Of a stretch of DNA of 64,000 bases, positions 51,320-59,944 are shown one piece after another. The notes beneath the pieces are model-generated. The model was not told where the DNA came from, did no database searches, and worked only from the letters and a program-made list of their open reading frames with translations. Both the position numbers and the translations under genes were made by a program. Positions within the stretch are counted from its first letter, which is position 1, and each line of letters opens with the position of its first letter. The stretch covers positions 248,001 to 312,000 of the forward strand of contig NZ_RBZU01000003.1 of NCBI RefSeq assembly GCF_003628125.1, given 5' to 3'. Source of the stretch: Pararobbsia silviterrae. GTDB lineage: Bacteria > Pseudomonadota > Gammaproteobacteria > Burkholderiales > Burkholderiaceae.

Positions 51320-51871
51320 TCAGGCGATCGGACTGAGCTCCTGGCCGGCCGCGCTCGTTTCGAATGCGCCGAGTTCGTCGAGGCTCAGCACCTGGCTCAC
51401 GTCGAGCAGGATGATGAACCGGCCTTGCAGCTTGCCCATGCCTTGGATGAAGTCCGAGCGGATCCGCGTGCCGAACGTCGGCGGCGGCTCGATCTCGGAC
51501 GCCGGGATGTCGAGCACCGCGCTGACCGCGTCGACGACGACGCCCACGACATGCCGTTCACCCGCGTGCCGCGTTTCGAGGATCACGATGCACGTGCGCC
51601 GGCCGATCTCGGTCGGCGCACGGCCGAACCGCGACTGCAGGTCGACCACGGGCACGACCGCGCCGCGCAGATTGATGACGCCGCGCACGACCGGCGGCAT
51701 CATCGGCACCTCGGTGACGCCCGCGTATTCGATGATCTCGCGAATCGCGAGAATGCCGATGCCGAACATCTCGCCGCCGAGCATGAACGTCAGATACTGC
51801 GCGGCGTCGTCCTGACGCGTCGCGACCGGCGCGTGACCGCGCGGCAGACCGTCTTGTGTCGCTCCGTTCAT
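51320..51871 (-). CDS. cheW: Chemotaxis coupling protein CheW
   Basis: A 183-residue CheW linking receptors to CheA. The double SH3-like fold is shown by QYLTFMLGGEMFGIGILAIREIIEYAGVTEVPMMPPVVRGVINLRGAVVPVVDLQSRF, with the conserved NLRG motif, and ILLDVSQVL at the end. ATG 51871 follows the MCP stop by 13 bp; the longer open frame upstream overlaps the MCP gene. Confidence 0.95.
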   Translation of the reverse strand: MNGATQDGLPRGHAPVATRQDDAAQYLTFMLGGEMFGIGILAIREIIEYAGVTEVPMMPPVVRGVINLRGAVVPVVDLQSRFGRAPTEIGRRTCIVILETRHAGERHVVGVVVDAVSAVLDIPASEIEPPPTFGTRIRSDFIQGMGKLQGRFIILLDVSQVLSLDELGAFETSAAGQELSPIA

Positions 51872-51884
51872 CACACGCCTCCGG

Positions 51885-53582
51885 CTAGAACTTGACGAAC
51901 TGCGATTCGTCGAGATCGCTCGTACCGAGATCGAGCACGGGCGCCGGCGCCTTCGCGCGCGCGACGGTCGCACTCGGCTTGGCTGCCGGACGCACCCGCT
52001 TTTCGATCGCGGGCGGCACGCGGCGCGCCGGCATGCCCGCCAGCTTGAAGAACGCGATCGACTCCTGCAGTTGCGCGGCCTGCCCGTTCATCTCCTCGGC
52101 CGTTGCCGCGAGTTCTTCGGAACTCGACGCGTTCTGCTGCGTCGTGTCGCTCAGTTGAACGACGGCCGTATTGATCTGCGAGACGCCCGTGGTCTGTTCC
52201 TCGGACGCGGCCGTGATTTCCTGCACGAGCTCCGACGTCTTGCGAATGTTCGGCACCATCGTGTCGAGCAATTGACCCGCGCGCTCGGCGAGTTCGACGC
52301 TGCCGCTCGCCACTTCGCTGATCTCCTGCGCGGCGACCTGGCTGCGCTCCGCGAGCTTGCGGACCTCGGCCGCGACGACCGCGAAACCCTTGCCGTGCTC
52401 GCCGGCGCGCGCGGCCTCGATCGCGGCGTTCAGCGCGAGCAGATTGGTCTGATACGCGATGTCGTCGATGATGCCGATCTTGTTCGCGATCTGCTTCATC
52501 GCCGAGACCGTCTGCTTGACGGCTTCGCCGCCCTCGGCCGCCTCGTTGGCCGCCTTCGTCGCCATGCCGTCGGTGATGCGCGCGTTCTCCGTGTTCTGTG
52601 CGATCGACGCCGTCATTTCTTCAAGCGACGCGCTCGTTTCCTCGACGCCCGCGGCCTGTTCGCTCGCGGCTTGCGACAGCGCCTGCGCGGTGTCGCTGAG
52701 CTGCGTCGACGCAAGCGTGAGGCTCGACGCGCTGCTGTTGACCTCGCTGACGACCTGCGCGAGACGCGTGACCATCTCCTTGACGGCGAACAGCATGCTC
52801 GAGCGGTCGTTCTCGCGCGTGACGACGGTCACGCCAAGATCGCCCTCGGCGATCTTGCGCACGATATCGGCCGCATAGGCGGGATCGCCGCCGAGCTGGC
52901 GCATGATCGCCGACAGCGTATAGAGACCGAGCGCGATCAGAATCAGCAGCGACACGGCCGCGACCGTGTACATCTGGGTCAGCGCGTGCGCGGCGGCGTC
53001 CTCGGCGGCCTTCGTCGAATCCGAACCGTATTGGACGTTGAGCTGCACGAGCTTGGCCAGACCGTCCTCGGCAGTGTGGAAGTTATCCCCGTTTTCGATC
53101 AGCGCCTGATGGAGCTTCAGAAACAAGTCCTTCTTCGAGGCCACATCGGCATGCTGGATCGACTGCGCAATGTCCTCCATCTTCTGCTCGCCGTCCTTCC
53201 ACGTCGCCCAGTCCTTGGCGAACTGCTTCCAGACCACGGCTTCCTCGGGCTCCTGCGGCAGCGGCTCATAGATCGCCCAGCCCTTGTCGGCGCGTGCCCA
53301 TGAATCGTGCAGGCGCTGGATTTCGTGCGGCACCACATCGTATTCCTCGGGATGATCGGCGACCGAGTCCATCGCGCGGTACGACGAACGGATCGCCGTC
53401 TGCGCCTCGTTCATCATCTGCAGCCCTTCGACCGACGGCAGGCGATTGCGGCCGACGTCATCGAGCCGCTCGCCGTCGGTGCGCAGACCGAGCAACGCGA
53501 TCGCGACGACCGATAGCGTCGCGAGCACGCCGATCGTGAGCAGCAGCACGATCTTGACCTTGAGTGACATCTTTTCAAACAT
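51885..53582 (-). CDS. Methyl-accepting chemotaxis protein with periplasmic four-helix domain
   Basis: A 565-residue transmembrane receptor: membrane helix at about residues 8-32, periplasmic helical sensor (about 35-200, 4HB_MCP-like), second membrane helix (about 203-225), HAMP, and the long signalling hairpin. The hairpin tip reads [46 protein letters not shown]. The C-terminus ([14 protein letters not shown]) lacks a CheR-tethering NWETF-type pentapeptide. The sensor has an excess of Trp and charged residues but no recognised ligand motif. Confidence 0.95.
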   Translation of the reverse strand: MFEKMSLKVKIVLLLTIGVLATLSVVAIALLGLRTDGERLDDVGRNRLPSVEGLQMMNEAQTAIRSSYRAMDSVADHPEEYDVVPHEIQRLHDSWARADKGWAIYEPLPQEPEEAVVWKQFAKDWATWKDGEQKMEDIAQSIQHADVASKKDLFLKLHQALIENGDNFHTAEDGLAKLVQLNVQYGSDSTKAAEDAAAHALTQMYTVAAVSLLILIALGLYTLSAIMRQLGGDPAYAADIVRKIAEGDLGVTVVTRENDRSSMLFAVKEMVTRLAQVVSEVNSSASSLTLASTQLSDTAQALSQAASEQAAGVEETSASLEEMTASIAQNTENARITDGMATKAANEAAEGGEAVKQTVSAMKQIANKIGIIDDIAYQTNLLALNAAIEAARAGEHGKGFAVVAAEVRKLAERSQVAAQEISEVASGSVELAERAGQLLDTMVPNIRKTSELVQEITAASEEQTTGVSQINTAVVQLSDTTQQNASSSEELAATAEEMNGQAAQLQESIAFFKLAGMPARRVPPAIEKRVRPAAKPSATVARAKAPAPVLDLGTSDLDESQFVKF

Positions 53583-53621
53583 GGCATTTCCTTGATGTTG
53601 AATGGGCCGGCGGCGGTCCGA

Positions 53622-55892
53622 TCATGAATGGACACTTGCCGCACGGGCCTGCACCCGGTCGGCACGGTTGGGCGAGCGCGCATCGCGATCGCGTTCGACG
53701 TGCACGGTCTCGAACAACGCCGGCACATCGAGAATCAGTGCGACTTCACCGCTGCCGAGAATCGTCGATCCGCTCACGCAACGCACATGCGAGAAGATCG
53801 GACTCAGCGGCTTGATCACGGTCTGGAACTCGCCGAGCAAGCTGTCGACGACGAGCCCCGCGCGCGAACCCGCGTGACGGATCACGACGACGCTCTGGCG
53901 TCGCGGCGCATCCGTCTCGACACCGAACAGCTCGCGCATGCGGATGAACGGCAGGACCTGTCCGCGCAGATTCGTGTAGTCGTGCATCGACTCGACGTCG
54001 AATTCGATGCACTCCTCGACCATTTCGAGCGGGATCGTGAACACCGACCCGTCGATCGAGACCATGAAGCCGTCGATGATCGCGAGCGTCAGCGGCAAGC
54101 GGACCACGATCCGCGTGCCGCGTCCGAGCACGCTGTCGATGCCGATCGAGCCGCGCAGCGCCGTGATGTTGCGCTTGACGACGTCCATGCCGACGCCGCG
54201 TCCCGACAGATTCGTGACCTGCTCGGCCGTCGAAAATCCGGGCTCGAAGATGAGGTCGTAGATTTCGCTGTCGGTGAGCCGTTGTTCGGCATCCACGAGA
54301 CCGCGTTCGATCGCTTTCGCGAGAATCCGGTCGCGCTTGAGCCCCGCGCCGTCGTCACTGACCTCGATGACGATGCTGCCCGAATCGTGATACGCGTTGA
54401 GCGCGACGGTGCCGCGCGCCGGCTTGCCGGCCGCGAGCCGAACCTCGGGCGCCTCGATGCCATGGTCGATCGCGTTGCGCACCATGTGCGTGAGCGGATC
54501 GGTGAGCTTCTCGACGAGCGTCTTGTCGAGTTCGGTCTCTTCTCCGCTGACCGTCAGCGCGATGTCCTTGCCGATCTCGAGCGAGAGATCGTGCACGACG
54601 CGCTGGAAGCGATTGAACGTCGCGCCGATGCGCACCATGCGGAGCTGCAACGCGGTATCGCGGACTTCCTCGACGAGCGCGGTCAGCGTCGACGTGCTCT
54701 CTTCGAGTTCGCTGATCCGATGACGCCGCGCGGCGATCGATGCGCCCGCGGCCGCGATCGTGAGTTCGCCGATCAAGTCGATCAGTTGATCGAGGCGCTG
54801 CGCGTCGACGCGCAGCGACGGACCGTCCTTCGCGCGCTGCGTCTTCGCCGCGGCGGACGTATCGCGATCCGAAGCGGTCGCGTTCGGCGCGCCGGCCGCC
54901 GTCGCGCGATCCGAAACGCCGGCCGGGGTCGCGTGTTCAACGTGTGCGGCGGCATCCGCAGCGTCGGCGGGCGCGTCCGCGACGACCGGCTCGACCGCGT
55001 GTTCGACGCGCCCCAGCACGCGCGCGACGTCGTCCGACGCGAGCGTGCCGCAATGCACCCACATCGCGGCGAGCTGATCGGGATCGGAACCGATCTCGCG
55101 AATCAGCGCCGCGCAGTCGTCGAGCGTGCTGCCCGGCGCGAGGATGCGCAGTTCGCAATCGTCGATGACGAACTCGAAGACGCTTTCGATCGTCGCGCGA
55201 TCGGCCGTCGAATCGAAGGCGATTTCAAAGCCCAGATAGCAGCACTCGGGGTCCATGTCGTCGACCGCCGGAATCGCGTCGCCGATCGTGACGATGCCGC
55301 GAATGTCGCCGAGCGTGCGCAGATAGCGGACAAACGACAGCGGGTCCATTCCGTTGCGAAGCACGCCCGTCGCGAAGCGCAACGAGAGATGCCAATGACC
55401 GATGCCGCCCGATATCGGCACGGGAGCGGCCGGCATCTCGCCGTGCGACCCGTGCGCGTGCGCGTCGTCGACGTCGGGCGCGCCGGCCTGCGGACCGAGA
55501 TAGACACGCAGTTGTTCGACCAGGGCCGCGGCGCGCGTATCCGATTCGGCGTCGCCTTCGAGCTGGTCGTTTTCGACGCCCGTGATCAGGTGGCGAATAT
55601 GATCTCCGCACGAGAGCAGCAGCGCGATCATCTTCATGTCGGGCGTCAGCTGCCCGCACCGGACGTCGTCGAGCACGCTTTCGAGCACATGCGTGAACGC
55701 GACGATCGAATCGAGGCCGAACAGGCCCGCGGAGCCTTTGATCGTATGCGCCGCGCGGAAGATCGCGTTGACCGCCTCGCTATCGGGGTCGTTTTCGCCG
55801 AGCGACAGCAGCGCGGTCTCCATGTCTTCGAGCAGTTCGCGGCTCTCGACGATAAAGGTCTGCAGCGCTTGATCGAGATTGAGGGAGGACAT
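53622..55892 (-). CDS. cheA: Chemotaxis histidine kinase CheA
   Basis: A 756-residue CheA. The HPt domain has phosphorylated His49 in AIFRAAHTIKGSAGLFGL. Residues about 150-280 form a degenerate P2-like region (HWHLSLRFATGVLRNGMDPLSFVRYLRTLGDI) of the kind seen in non-E. coli CheA clusters. A linker rich in Ala, Asp and Thr follows. The kinase core has dimerisation helices, the N-box MVRNAIDHGIE, G-box VSDDGAGLKRDRI and GRGVGMDVVKRNI, and the CheW-like domain closes the protein. It starts 21 bp after the STAS gene and is the central kinase of the operon. Confidence 0.96.
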   Translation of the reverse strand: MSSLNLDQALQTFIVESRELLEDMETALLSLGENDPDSEAVNAIFRAAHTIKGSAGLFGLDSIVAFTHVLESVLDDVRCGQLTPDMKMIALLLSCGDHIRHLITGVENDQLEGDAESDTRAAALVEQLRVYLGPQAGAPDVDDAHAHGSHGEMPAAPVPISGGIGHWHLSLRFATGVLRNGMDPLSFVRYLRTLGDIRGIVTIGDAIPAVDDMDPECCYLGFEIAFDSTADRATIESVFEFVIDDCELRILAPGSTLDDCAALIREIGSDPDQLAAMWVHCGTLASDDVARVLGRVEHAVEPVVADAPADAADAAAHVEHATPAGVSDRATAAGAPNATASDRDTSAAAKTQRAKDGPSLRVDAQRLDQLIDLIGELTIAAAGASIAARRHRISELEESTSTLTALVEEVRDTALQLRMVRIGATFNRFQRVVHDLSLEIGKDIALTVSGEETELDKTLVEKLTDPLTHMVRNAIDHGIEAPEVRLAAGKPARGTVALNAYHDSGSIVIEVSDDGAGLKRDRILAKAIERGLVDAEQRLTDSEIYDLIFEPGFSTAEQVTNLSGRGVGMDVVKRNITALRGSIGIDSVLGRGTRIVVRLPLTLAIIDGFMVSIDGSVFTIPLEMVEECIEFDVESMHDYTNLRGQVLPFIRMRELFGVETDAPRRQSVVVIRHAGSRAGLVVDSLLGEFQTVIKPLSPIFSHVRCVSGSTILGSGEVALILDVPALFETVHVERDRDARSPNRADRVQARAASVHS

Positions 55893-55913
55893 GGTCGCGT
55901 CGCAATGGAAGAA

Positions 55914-56264
55914 TCAGGCCGCAGGCGCGGTGCCGAGCGCCGGCGTATCGAATAACGCGGCGAGATCGAGGAGCTCGAAGACTTCACGCACAGCCGGGCT
56001 GTGGTTCGTCAGATGCAGCTCGGCGTCTTTCTCGCGCGCGAGCGTGCGTAACAGCATCAGTAACTGAACCCCGGAGCAATCGAGTTCGGTGACGCCGGAT
56101 AAATCGACTTCGAGCGCGTCGACGCCCTGGATCGCCGCTACAAACGTCTGCTTGAGTTCGTGCGCGCGATAGATGCTCAGTTCGCCGTCGACGCGCAGGC
56201 TCGCGGGCGATGCATCGCGATCGCCTTGCGGCGCGGCGGCATCGAAGATTCCGGTATCCGACAT
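55914..56264 (-). CDS. STAS-domain protein
   Basis: A 116-residue single-domain STAS (anti-sigma-factor-antagonist-like) protein. The key motif is EVDLSGVTELDCSGVQLLMLL, with candidate phosphorylated Ser64. Such proteins sit between cheY and cheA in several proteobacterial chemotaxis-like clusters, where their partner is uncertain. No cognate anti-sigma kinase is present nearby. ATG 56264 was chosen since the domain begins there; the longer open frame upstream overlaps cheY. Confidence 0.88.
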   Translation of the reverse strand: MSDTGIFDAAAPQGDRDASPASLRVDGELSIYRAHELKQTFVAAIQGVDALEVDLSGVTELDCSGVQLLMLLRTLAREKDAELHLTNHSPAVREVFELLDLAALFDTPALGTAPAA

Positions 56265-56278
56265 ACCCGTTCTCTCAT

Positions 56279-56647
56279 TCAGGGCAAAACGAGCTTCTGC
56301 ACGACGCCGATCATCTGCTCGGGCTTGAACGGCTTGAGGACCCAAGCCTTCGCGCCGGCCGCCTGACCTTCGCGTTTCTTTTCGTCCTGCGACTCCGTCG
56401 TCAACATGACGACCGGCGTGAACTTGTAGGCCGGCAATTGCTTGACGGCCTTCACGAAGCTGATGCCGTCCATATTCGGCATATTGACGTCGCTGATCAT
56501 CAAATGGACCTTCTGGCCCGTGAGCTTCGCGAGCGCATCGCGTCCGTCGCTCGCTTCGAGCACGTCGTAACCCGCCCCGCGCAGCGCAATCGCGACAACC
56601 TGCCGCAACGATGCCGAGTCATCCACAATCAGAATGGTCTTTGCCAT
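56279..56647 (-). CDS. cheY: Chemotaxis response regulator CheY
   Basis: A 122-residue stand-alone receiver: Asp9/10 for metal, phosphorylated Asp53 in MISDVNMPNMDG, Thr in MLTTES and Lys in WVLKPFKPEQM. It is the likely output protein of the CheA in this operon. Whether it acts on a flagellar motor or on another target cannot be told from sequence. It starts 6 bp after the first gene of the operon. Confidence 0.95.
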   Translation of the reverse strand: MAKTILIVDDSASLRQVVAIALRGAGYDVLEASDGRDALAKLTGQKVHLMISDVNMPNMDGISFVKAVKQLPAYKFTPVVMLTTESQDEKKREGQAAGAKAWVLKPFKPEQMIGVVQKLVLP

Positions 56648-56653
56648 GATCGC

Positions 56654-57847
56654 TCAGAAAAAAGTGATGTCGTCGGCCGGCTCGACGGCTTTCGGGGCCG
56701 CGGCCGCACCGGGGCGCGGCGCGGCGCGCTCGTCGGCCATCACGTAGCTGCGTTCGAGCTCCTCGAGCAATGTCGAGGCCGACACGGGCGCGAGCACCCC
56801 GCTGCTTTCGATCTGGTTCCGGTGTTCGGCGAGATAGTCGGGCAGACGTCCGATGTTGCCTTTCACGTGGGTCAGGATCTGACTCACGCGGTCTTGAAAC
56901 TGCAATTGCACGAGCGCGTTCGCGATCTCGGACTGCACGCCGAGGCTTTCGGCCTTGAGCACGCTCGTCGAATCGGTCAGCGCCTCGGTCACACCGCGGA
57001 ATTCGGCGAGCACGCCCGCGATCGCGGTACCCGAGGCCTGCGTCGCGTGCCGGTCGGAATCGCCGCTTGCATCGGCAGCCGCGCAGGTCGCCGTGATCGC
57101 CTCGTTGACGACGCGCACCTTGGTCCCGATGCGCTGACCGGTTTCAGCCGACAGCGCCGCGAGCTTGCGTACTTCCTGAGCCAGGACGGAGAAGCTGCGG
57201 CCGGTCTCGCCCGCGTGGGCCGCTTCGATCGCCGCATTGATGGCGAGCAGATTGGTCTGCGCCGCAATCGTCGAGACTTCGCTCGCGAGTTGATCGAGTT
57301 CCGCGATAAAGGTCGTCAGCTCGTGGATCTGGCCGACGAGCGACATCTTGTCCTGCATCGCCGCGTCGAGCGTGCTGAGCACGGTCGAAAGTTGTTGTTC
57401 GCTGCGCGAGAACACGGCGAGCAGACTCGTATCGCCGGTCTCGATCGAATGCGCGGCGGCGTCGGACGCCTTGAGCGAGCGATCGAGCCGCCCGACGATG
57501 CCCGAGAACAACTGGACCAGTTCGGACACCGCGGTCTCGGTCTGACTCCGCGACATTTCGATGAGACGCGCCCATGTCGGCGCGAGCTCCGCGCTCAGCG
57601 TTTGATAGCTTGCTACATAAGTATCGAGTTCACCGTGATCGCGCGAGACGGCACCGACGATCAGCCAACCGACCGCGAGACCGCCGACCGCGACAAGCAC
57701 GGCGACCACGACGACGGGGATCGACAGCGTGCCGAAGAACAACAGCGCAAGCGCGCCGATCACACCGAGCACCCCTGCCGCAATAGCCGGCTTGCGCGCT
57801 TGCGGCCAGGCTCGCGCGAAATGGGCAGTGACGAAAGCTTCAGACAT
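56654..57847 (-). CDS. MCP-like signalling protein lacking a periplasmic sensor
   Basis: A 397-residue protein leading the chemotaxis operon. Two N-terminal hydrophobic segments (about residues 20-40 and 42-64) form a membrane hairpin with almost no periplasmic loop, so it cannot sense extracellular ligands directly. A short MCP-type signalling region follows, with [46 protein letters not shown] as hairpin tip. The C-terminus ([18 protein letters not shown]...DDITFF) is not like Tsr/Tar. An AAGGAT ribosome binding site precedes ATG 57847. It may sense a cytoplasmic or membrane state. Confidence 0.9.
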   Translation of the reverse strand: MSEAFVTAHFARAWPQARKPAIAAGVLGVIGALALLFFGTLSIPVVVVAVLVAVGGLAVGWLIVGAVSRDHGELDTYVASYQTLSAELAPTWARLIEMSRSQTETAVSELVQLFSGIVGRLDRSLKASDAAAHSIETGDTSLLAVFSRSEQQLSTVLSTLDAAMQDKMSLVGQIHELTTFIAELDQLASEVSTIAAQTNLLAINAAIEAAHAGETGRSFSVLAQEVRKLAALSAETGQRIGTKVRVVNEAITATCAAADASGDSDRHATQASGTAIAGVLAEFRGVTEALTDSTSVLKAESLGVQSEIANALVQLQFQDRVSQILTHVKGNIGRLPDYLAEHRNQIESSGVLAPVSASTLLEELERSYVMADERAAPRPGAAAAPKAVEPADDITFF

Positions 57848-58633
57848 GAATCCTTCCGGGATAAAGACGACCGGCAATCCATGCCATGCATCAGATCAAT
57901 CCGACGAGTAAGACGTACTCGCTGAGCATAATAAGGATCACATGACGCCTTTAACGGCGAGCGACCCGGCAACTTGAGGACGAGGATTAAAAAGATCCTT
58001 AATCAAAACCCTGATGGGCGTTAAGGTCTTATTTGAGCACGGTTTAGCGTCGACACACGCTTAAGTACTTTTACTCAATGCGAGGTCGCGCGTGCGGAGC
58101 AACGGAGATGCGCGCGAGCAAACGCTCGATGAAGGCGCGATCATCGGACGCGTGACGTAAGGATCGGTAAACGCGGACCTGCGTGGTATCAGGTTGTGTG
58201 GATGGCTAAAGCCGAACATGCATGGCTTTAGCCATCCGAAGCTTTAGCACTTTGCGCGCGCTCGGGAGCTTGAGGGCTTTAAGCGATGTGAGCGCTCAAA
58301 GGTGCGTGCGAGTGAAGCCGTTGAGGCACGCATAGACTTTGCGCCTCGTGTGCCTAATGGCTTTGAGCGCTTAGCCACCCGAGGGAATTCAGCGCTTGAG
58401 GACATGGCGCGTCAGGAGATGACGCGCTCGAAGCGCTTAAAGTCACGAGGCCCTTGAGACCTCGCAAGCCAACGACAAAAACAATGACGCAAGCATCGAT
58501 CGCGTACGGTCGTGCCGATATCCGCCTCAAATGCGACGGCGCCGTGCGCGCGACGAACCGGCGGCGTTTGCACGCAGCACCGGTTCGCCGTGTCGCCGTG
58601 TCGCCGTGTCGCCGGACCGCGATCGATGCACAC
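57848..58633. other. 786-bp gene-less region with hairpins
   Basis: No protein-coding gene is supported: open frames here lack family motifs and ribosome binding sites. The half nearest the chemotaxis operon is AT-rich and holds an inverted repeat GATTAA (57985-57990) / TTAATC (57999-58004). The middle holds a perfect 14-bp hairpin at 58201-58238. The remainder repeats short words such as GAGCGCTT and GGCTTTGAGC. It should contain the chemotaxis operon promoter (minus strand) and possibly a small RNA. Confidence 0.5.
58201..58238. terminator. Perfect 14-bp hairpin
   Basis: GGATGGCTAAAGCC (58201-58214) is the exact reverse complement of GGCTTTAGCCATCC (58225-58238), with a 10-nt loop GAACATGCAT. 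It lies 395 bp beyond the porin stop. No T run follows on either strand, so it may be a small-RNA stem, protein site or processing element more than a simple terminator. Confidence 0.55.
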
Positions 58634-59773
58634 TCAGAACAGATGCCGAATGCCCACCATCGCACCGAGCTGTGTCGACCCTTGCGCGGCGCTCAAGCCA
58701 TTGAAGCCCTGAATCTGCGCGCCAATGAGACCGCCGCTGTACCACGCGTAGTCGCCCTCTATATAGACGTCGGTCCGTCGTGACAGGTTGTAGTCGGCCA
58801 TCAACTGGAACTGCGTCGCGTTGCCGTCGCCGCTCGTCTGCTTGCCCTCCTGCAATGTGCGCCACACGTTCGCGGACAGATGCGTCGCCGCGCCGACGGT
58901 CTGCGTAACGCCGCCGAAGATCATCGTGCGCTCGGTGAAGTTATTGAACTTGAGCGCCGTCAGCGTCGCCGTCGTGTAGGGTCCGTTCGGGAAGTTGCCC
59001 GTGAATCCGGGATCCTCGCGGTTCTCGGCCCAGCCCAAGCTGAACCGTGTGCTGTCGAACGTGTAGGTCCCGCCCGCGGTCCAGGCCTTGAAGTGCGCCG
59101 ACCCGTTCACGGCGTCGCGCGCATCGAGGTAGCCCGCGGCGAGACTCACGGGTCCTTGCGGCACATACGCGATCGACGCGCCGATCTGGCTGCCCGCGCC
59201 GAACGCGCCCGTCGTGCCGAAGGCATAGGACCCCTCGACCGTCACGTCGTGCCATTGCGCCGCGTACTTGGCCATGCTGCTCGTCCAGACGCCCTGCGCC
59301 ATGCCGACCTCGGGACGGAACTGGTAGACCGTCGGCAGCCAGGGGTTCGTGATGTAGGTGCGCATGACCGCATCCGCGAACGGATTCAATTGACGACCGA
59401 GCGTCAGGCGCCCGTATGTCGTCGATTGCAAGCCGACGAACGCCGTGTTGAAGAACGGATACGCCGGATCTGTCGTGCCGGAGTTCGTGAAGAAGCGATC
59501 CTCGAGCTGAAAGATCGCCGAAAGACCGCCACCGAGATCCTCGCTGCCCTTGATGCCGAAATGGCTTTCGCTCGCGCCGCCCGACATCGTCTGCCAACGG
59601 CTGTCGCCTGCCTTGTCGGCGTTCGTCGTATAGCGCAGGCCCGAATCGATGAGGCCATATAAGGTCACCGAGGACTGGGCGAACGACGTCCCCGCCCAAC
59701 ATCCGATCGCGCCCGCGATCGACGCGCGGCGCAGCGCCTTGCCCAGATACGGCTTCTGAAGACTTCTTTGCAT
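58634..59773 (-). CDS. Gram-negative general porin (Burkholderia type)
   Basis: A 379-residue outer-membrane trimeric porin of the Gram_neg_porins/Porin_4 family. The signal peptide (about residues 1-33, ending GTSFA) is followed by QSSVTLYGLIDSGLRYTTNADKAGDSRWQTMSGGASESHFGIKGSEDLGGGLSAIFQLEDRF, a hallmark of Burkholderia and Bordetella porins. It ends with the required aromatic GIRHLF. ATG 59773 follows GGGGAGAG. Diffusion of small anionic solutes is the general role; its neighbour MFS transporter is 171 bp upstream in the same direction. Confidence 0.95.
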   Translation of the reverse strand: MQRSLQKPYLGKALRRASIAGAIGCWAGTSFAQSSVTLYGLIDSGLRYTTNADKAGDSRWQTMSGGASESHFGIKGSEDLGGGLSAIFQLEDRFFTNSGTTDPAYPFFNTAFVGLQSTTYGRLTLGRQLNPFADAVMRTYITNPWLPTVYQFRPEVGMAQGVWTSSMAKYAAQWHDVTVEGSYAFGTTGAFGAGSQIGASIAYVPQGPVSLAAGYLDARDAVNGSAHFKAWTAGGTYTFDSTRFSLGWAENREDPGFTGNFPNGPYTTATLTALKFNNFTERTMIFGGVTQTVGAATHLSANVWRTLQEGKQTSGDGNATQFQLMADYNLSRRTDVYIEGDYAWYSGGLIGAQIQGFNGLSAAQGSTQLGAMVGIRHLF

Positions 59774-59944
59774 GATGCTGACTCTCCCCGATAAATCCGG
59801 TGTGGCCTCGCGCGCCCGGCGCAAATCGATATCGCGCGGGATCGGCGGGACTTGCATGTGAATCGGACGCGGCACGCCCTTCGACCCGCGCAGGGACGCT
59901 TCGAAACCGCGAAGTAAGGGTTGGAAAAAACGCGCGGATCGGAC

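Noticed and set aside
53628-55955. 775-codon plus-strand open frame opposite cheA
   Set aside because: No recognisable domain; cheA is complete with His49, N-box and CheW domain on the other strand.
57848-58080. Sigma28 (FliA) promoter for the chemotaxis operon
   Set aside because: No acceptable TAAA-n15-GCCGATAA match was found by eye; the idea is left open but unsupported.
58354-58665. Open frames of 73-109 codons in the gap beside the porin
   Set aside because: No ribosome binding site or motif; partly antisense to the porin end and built from the local short repeats.
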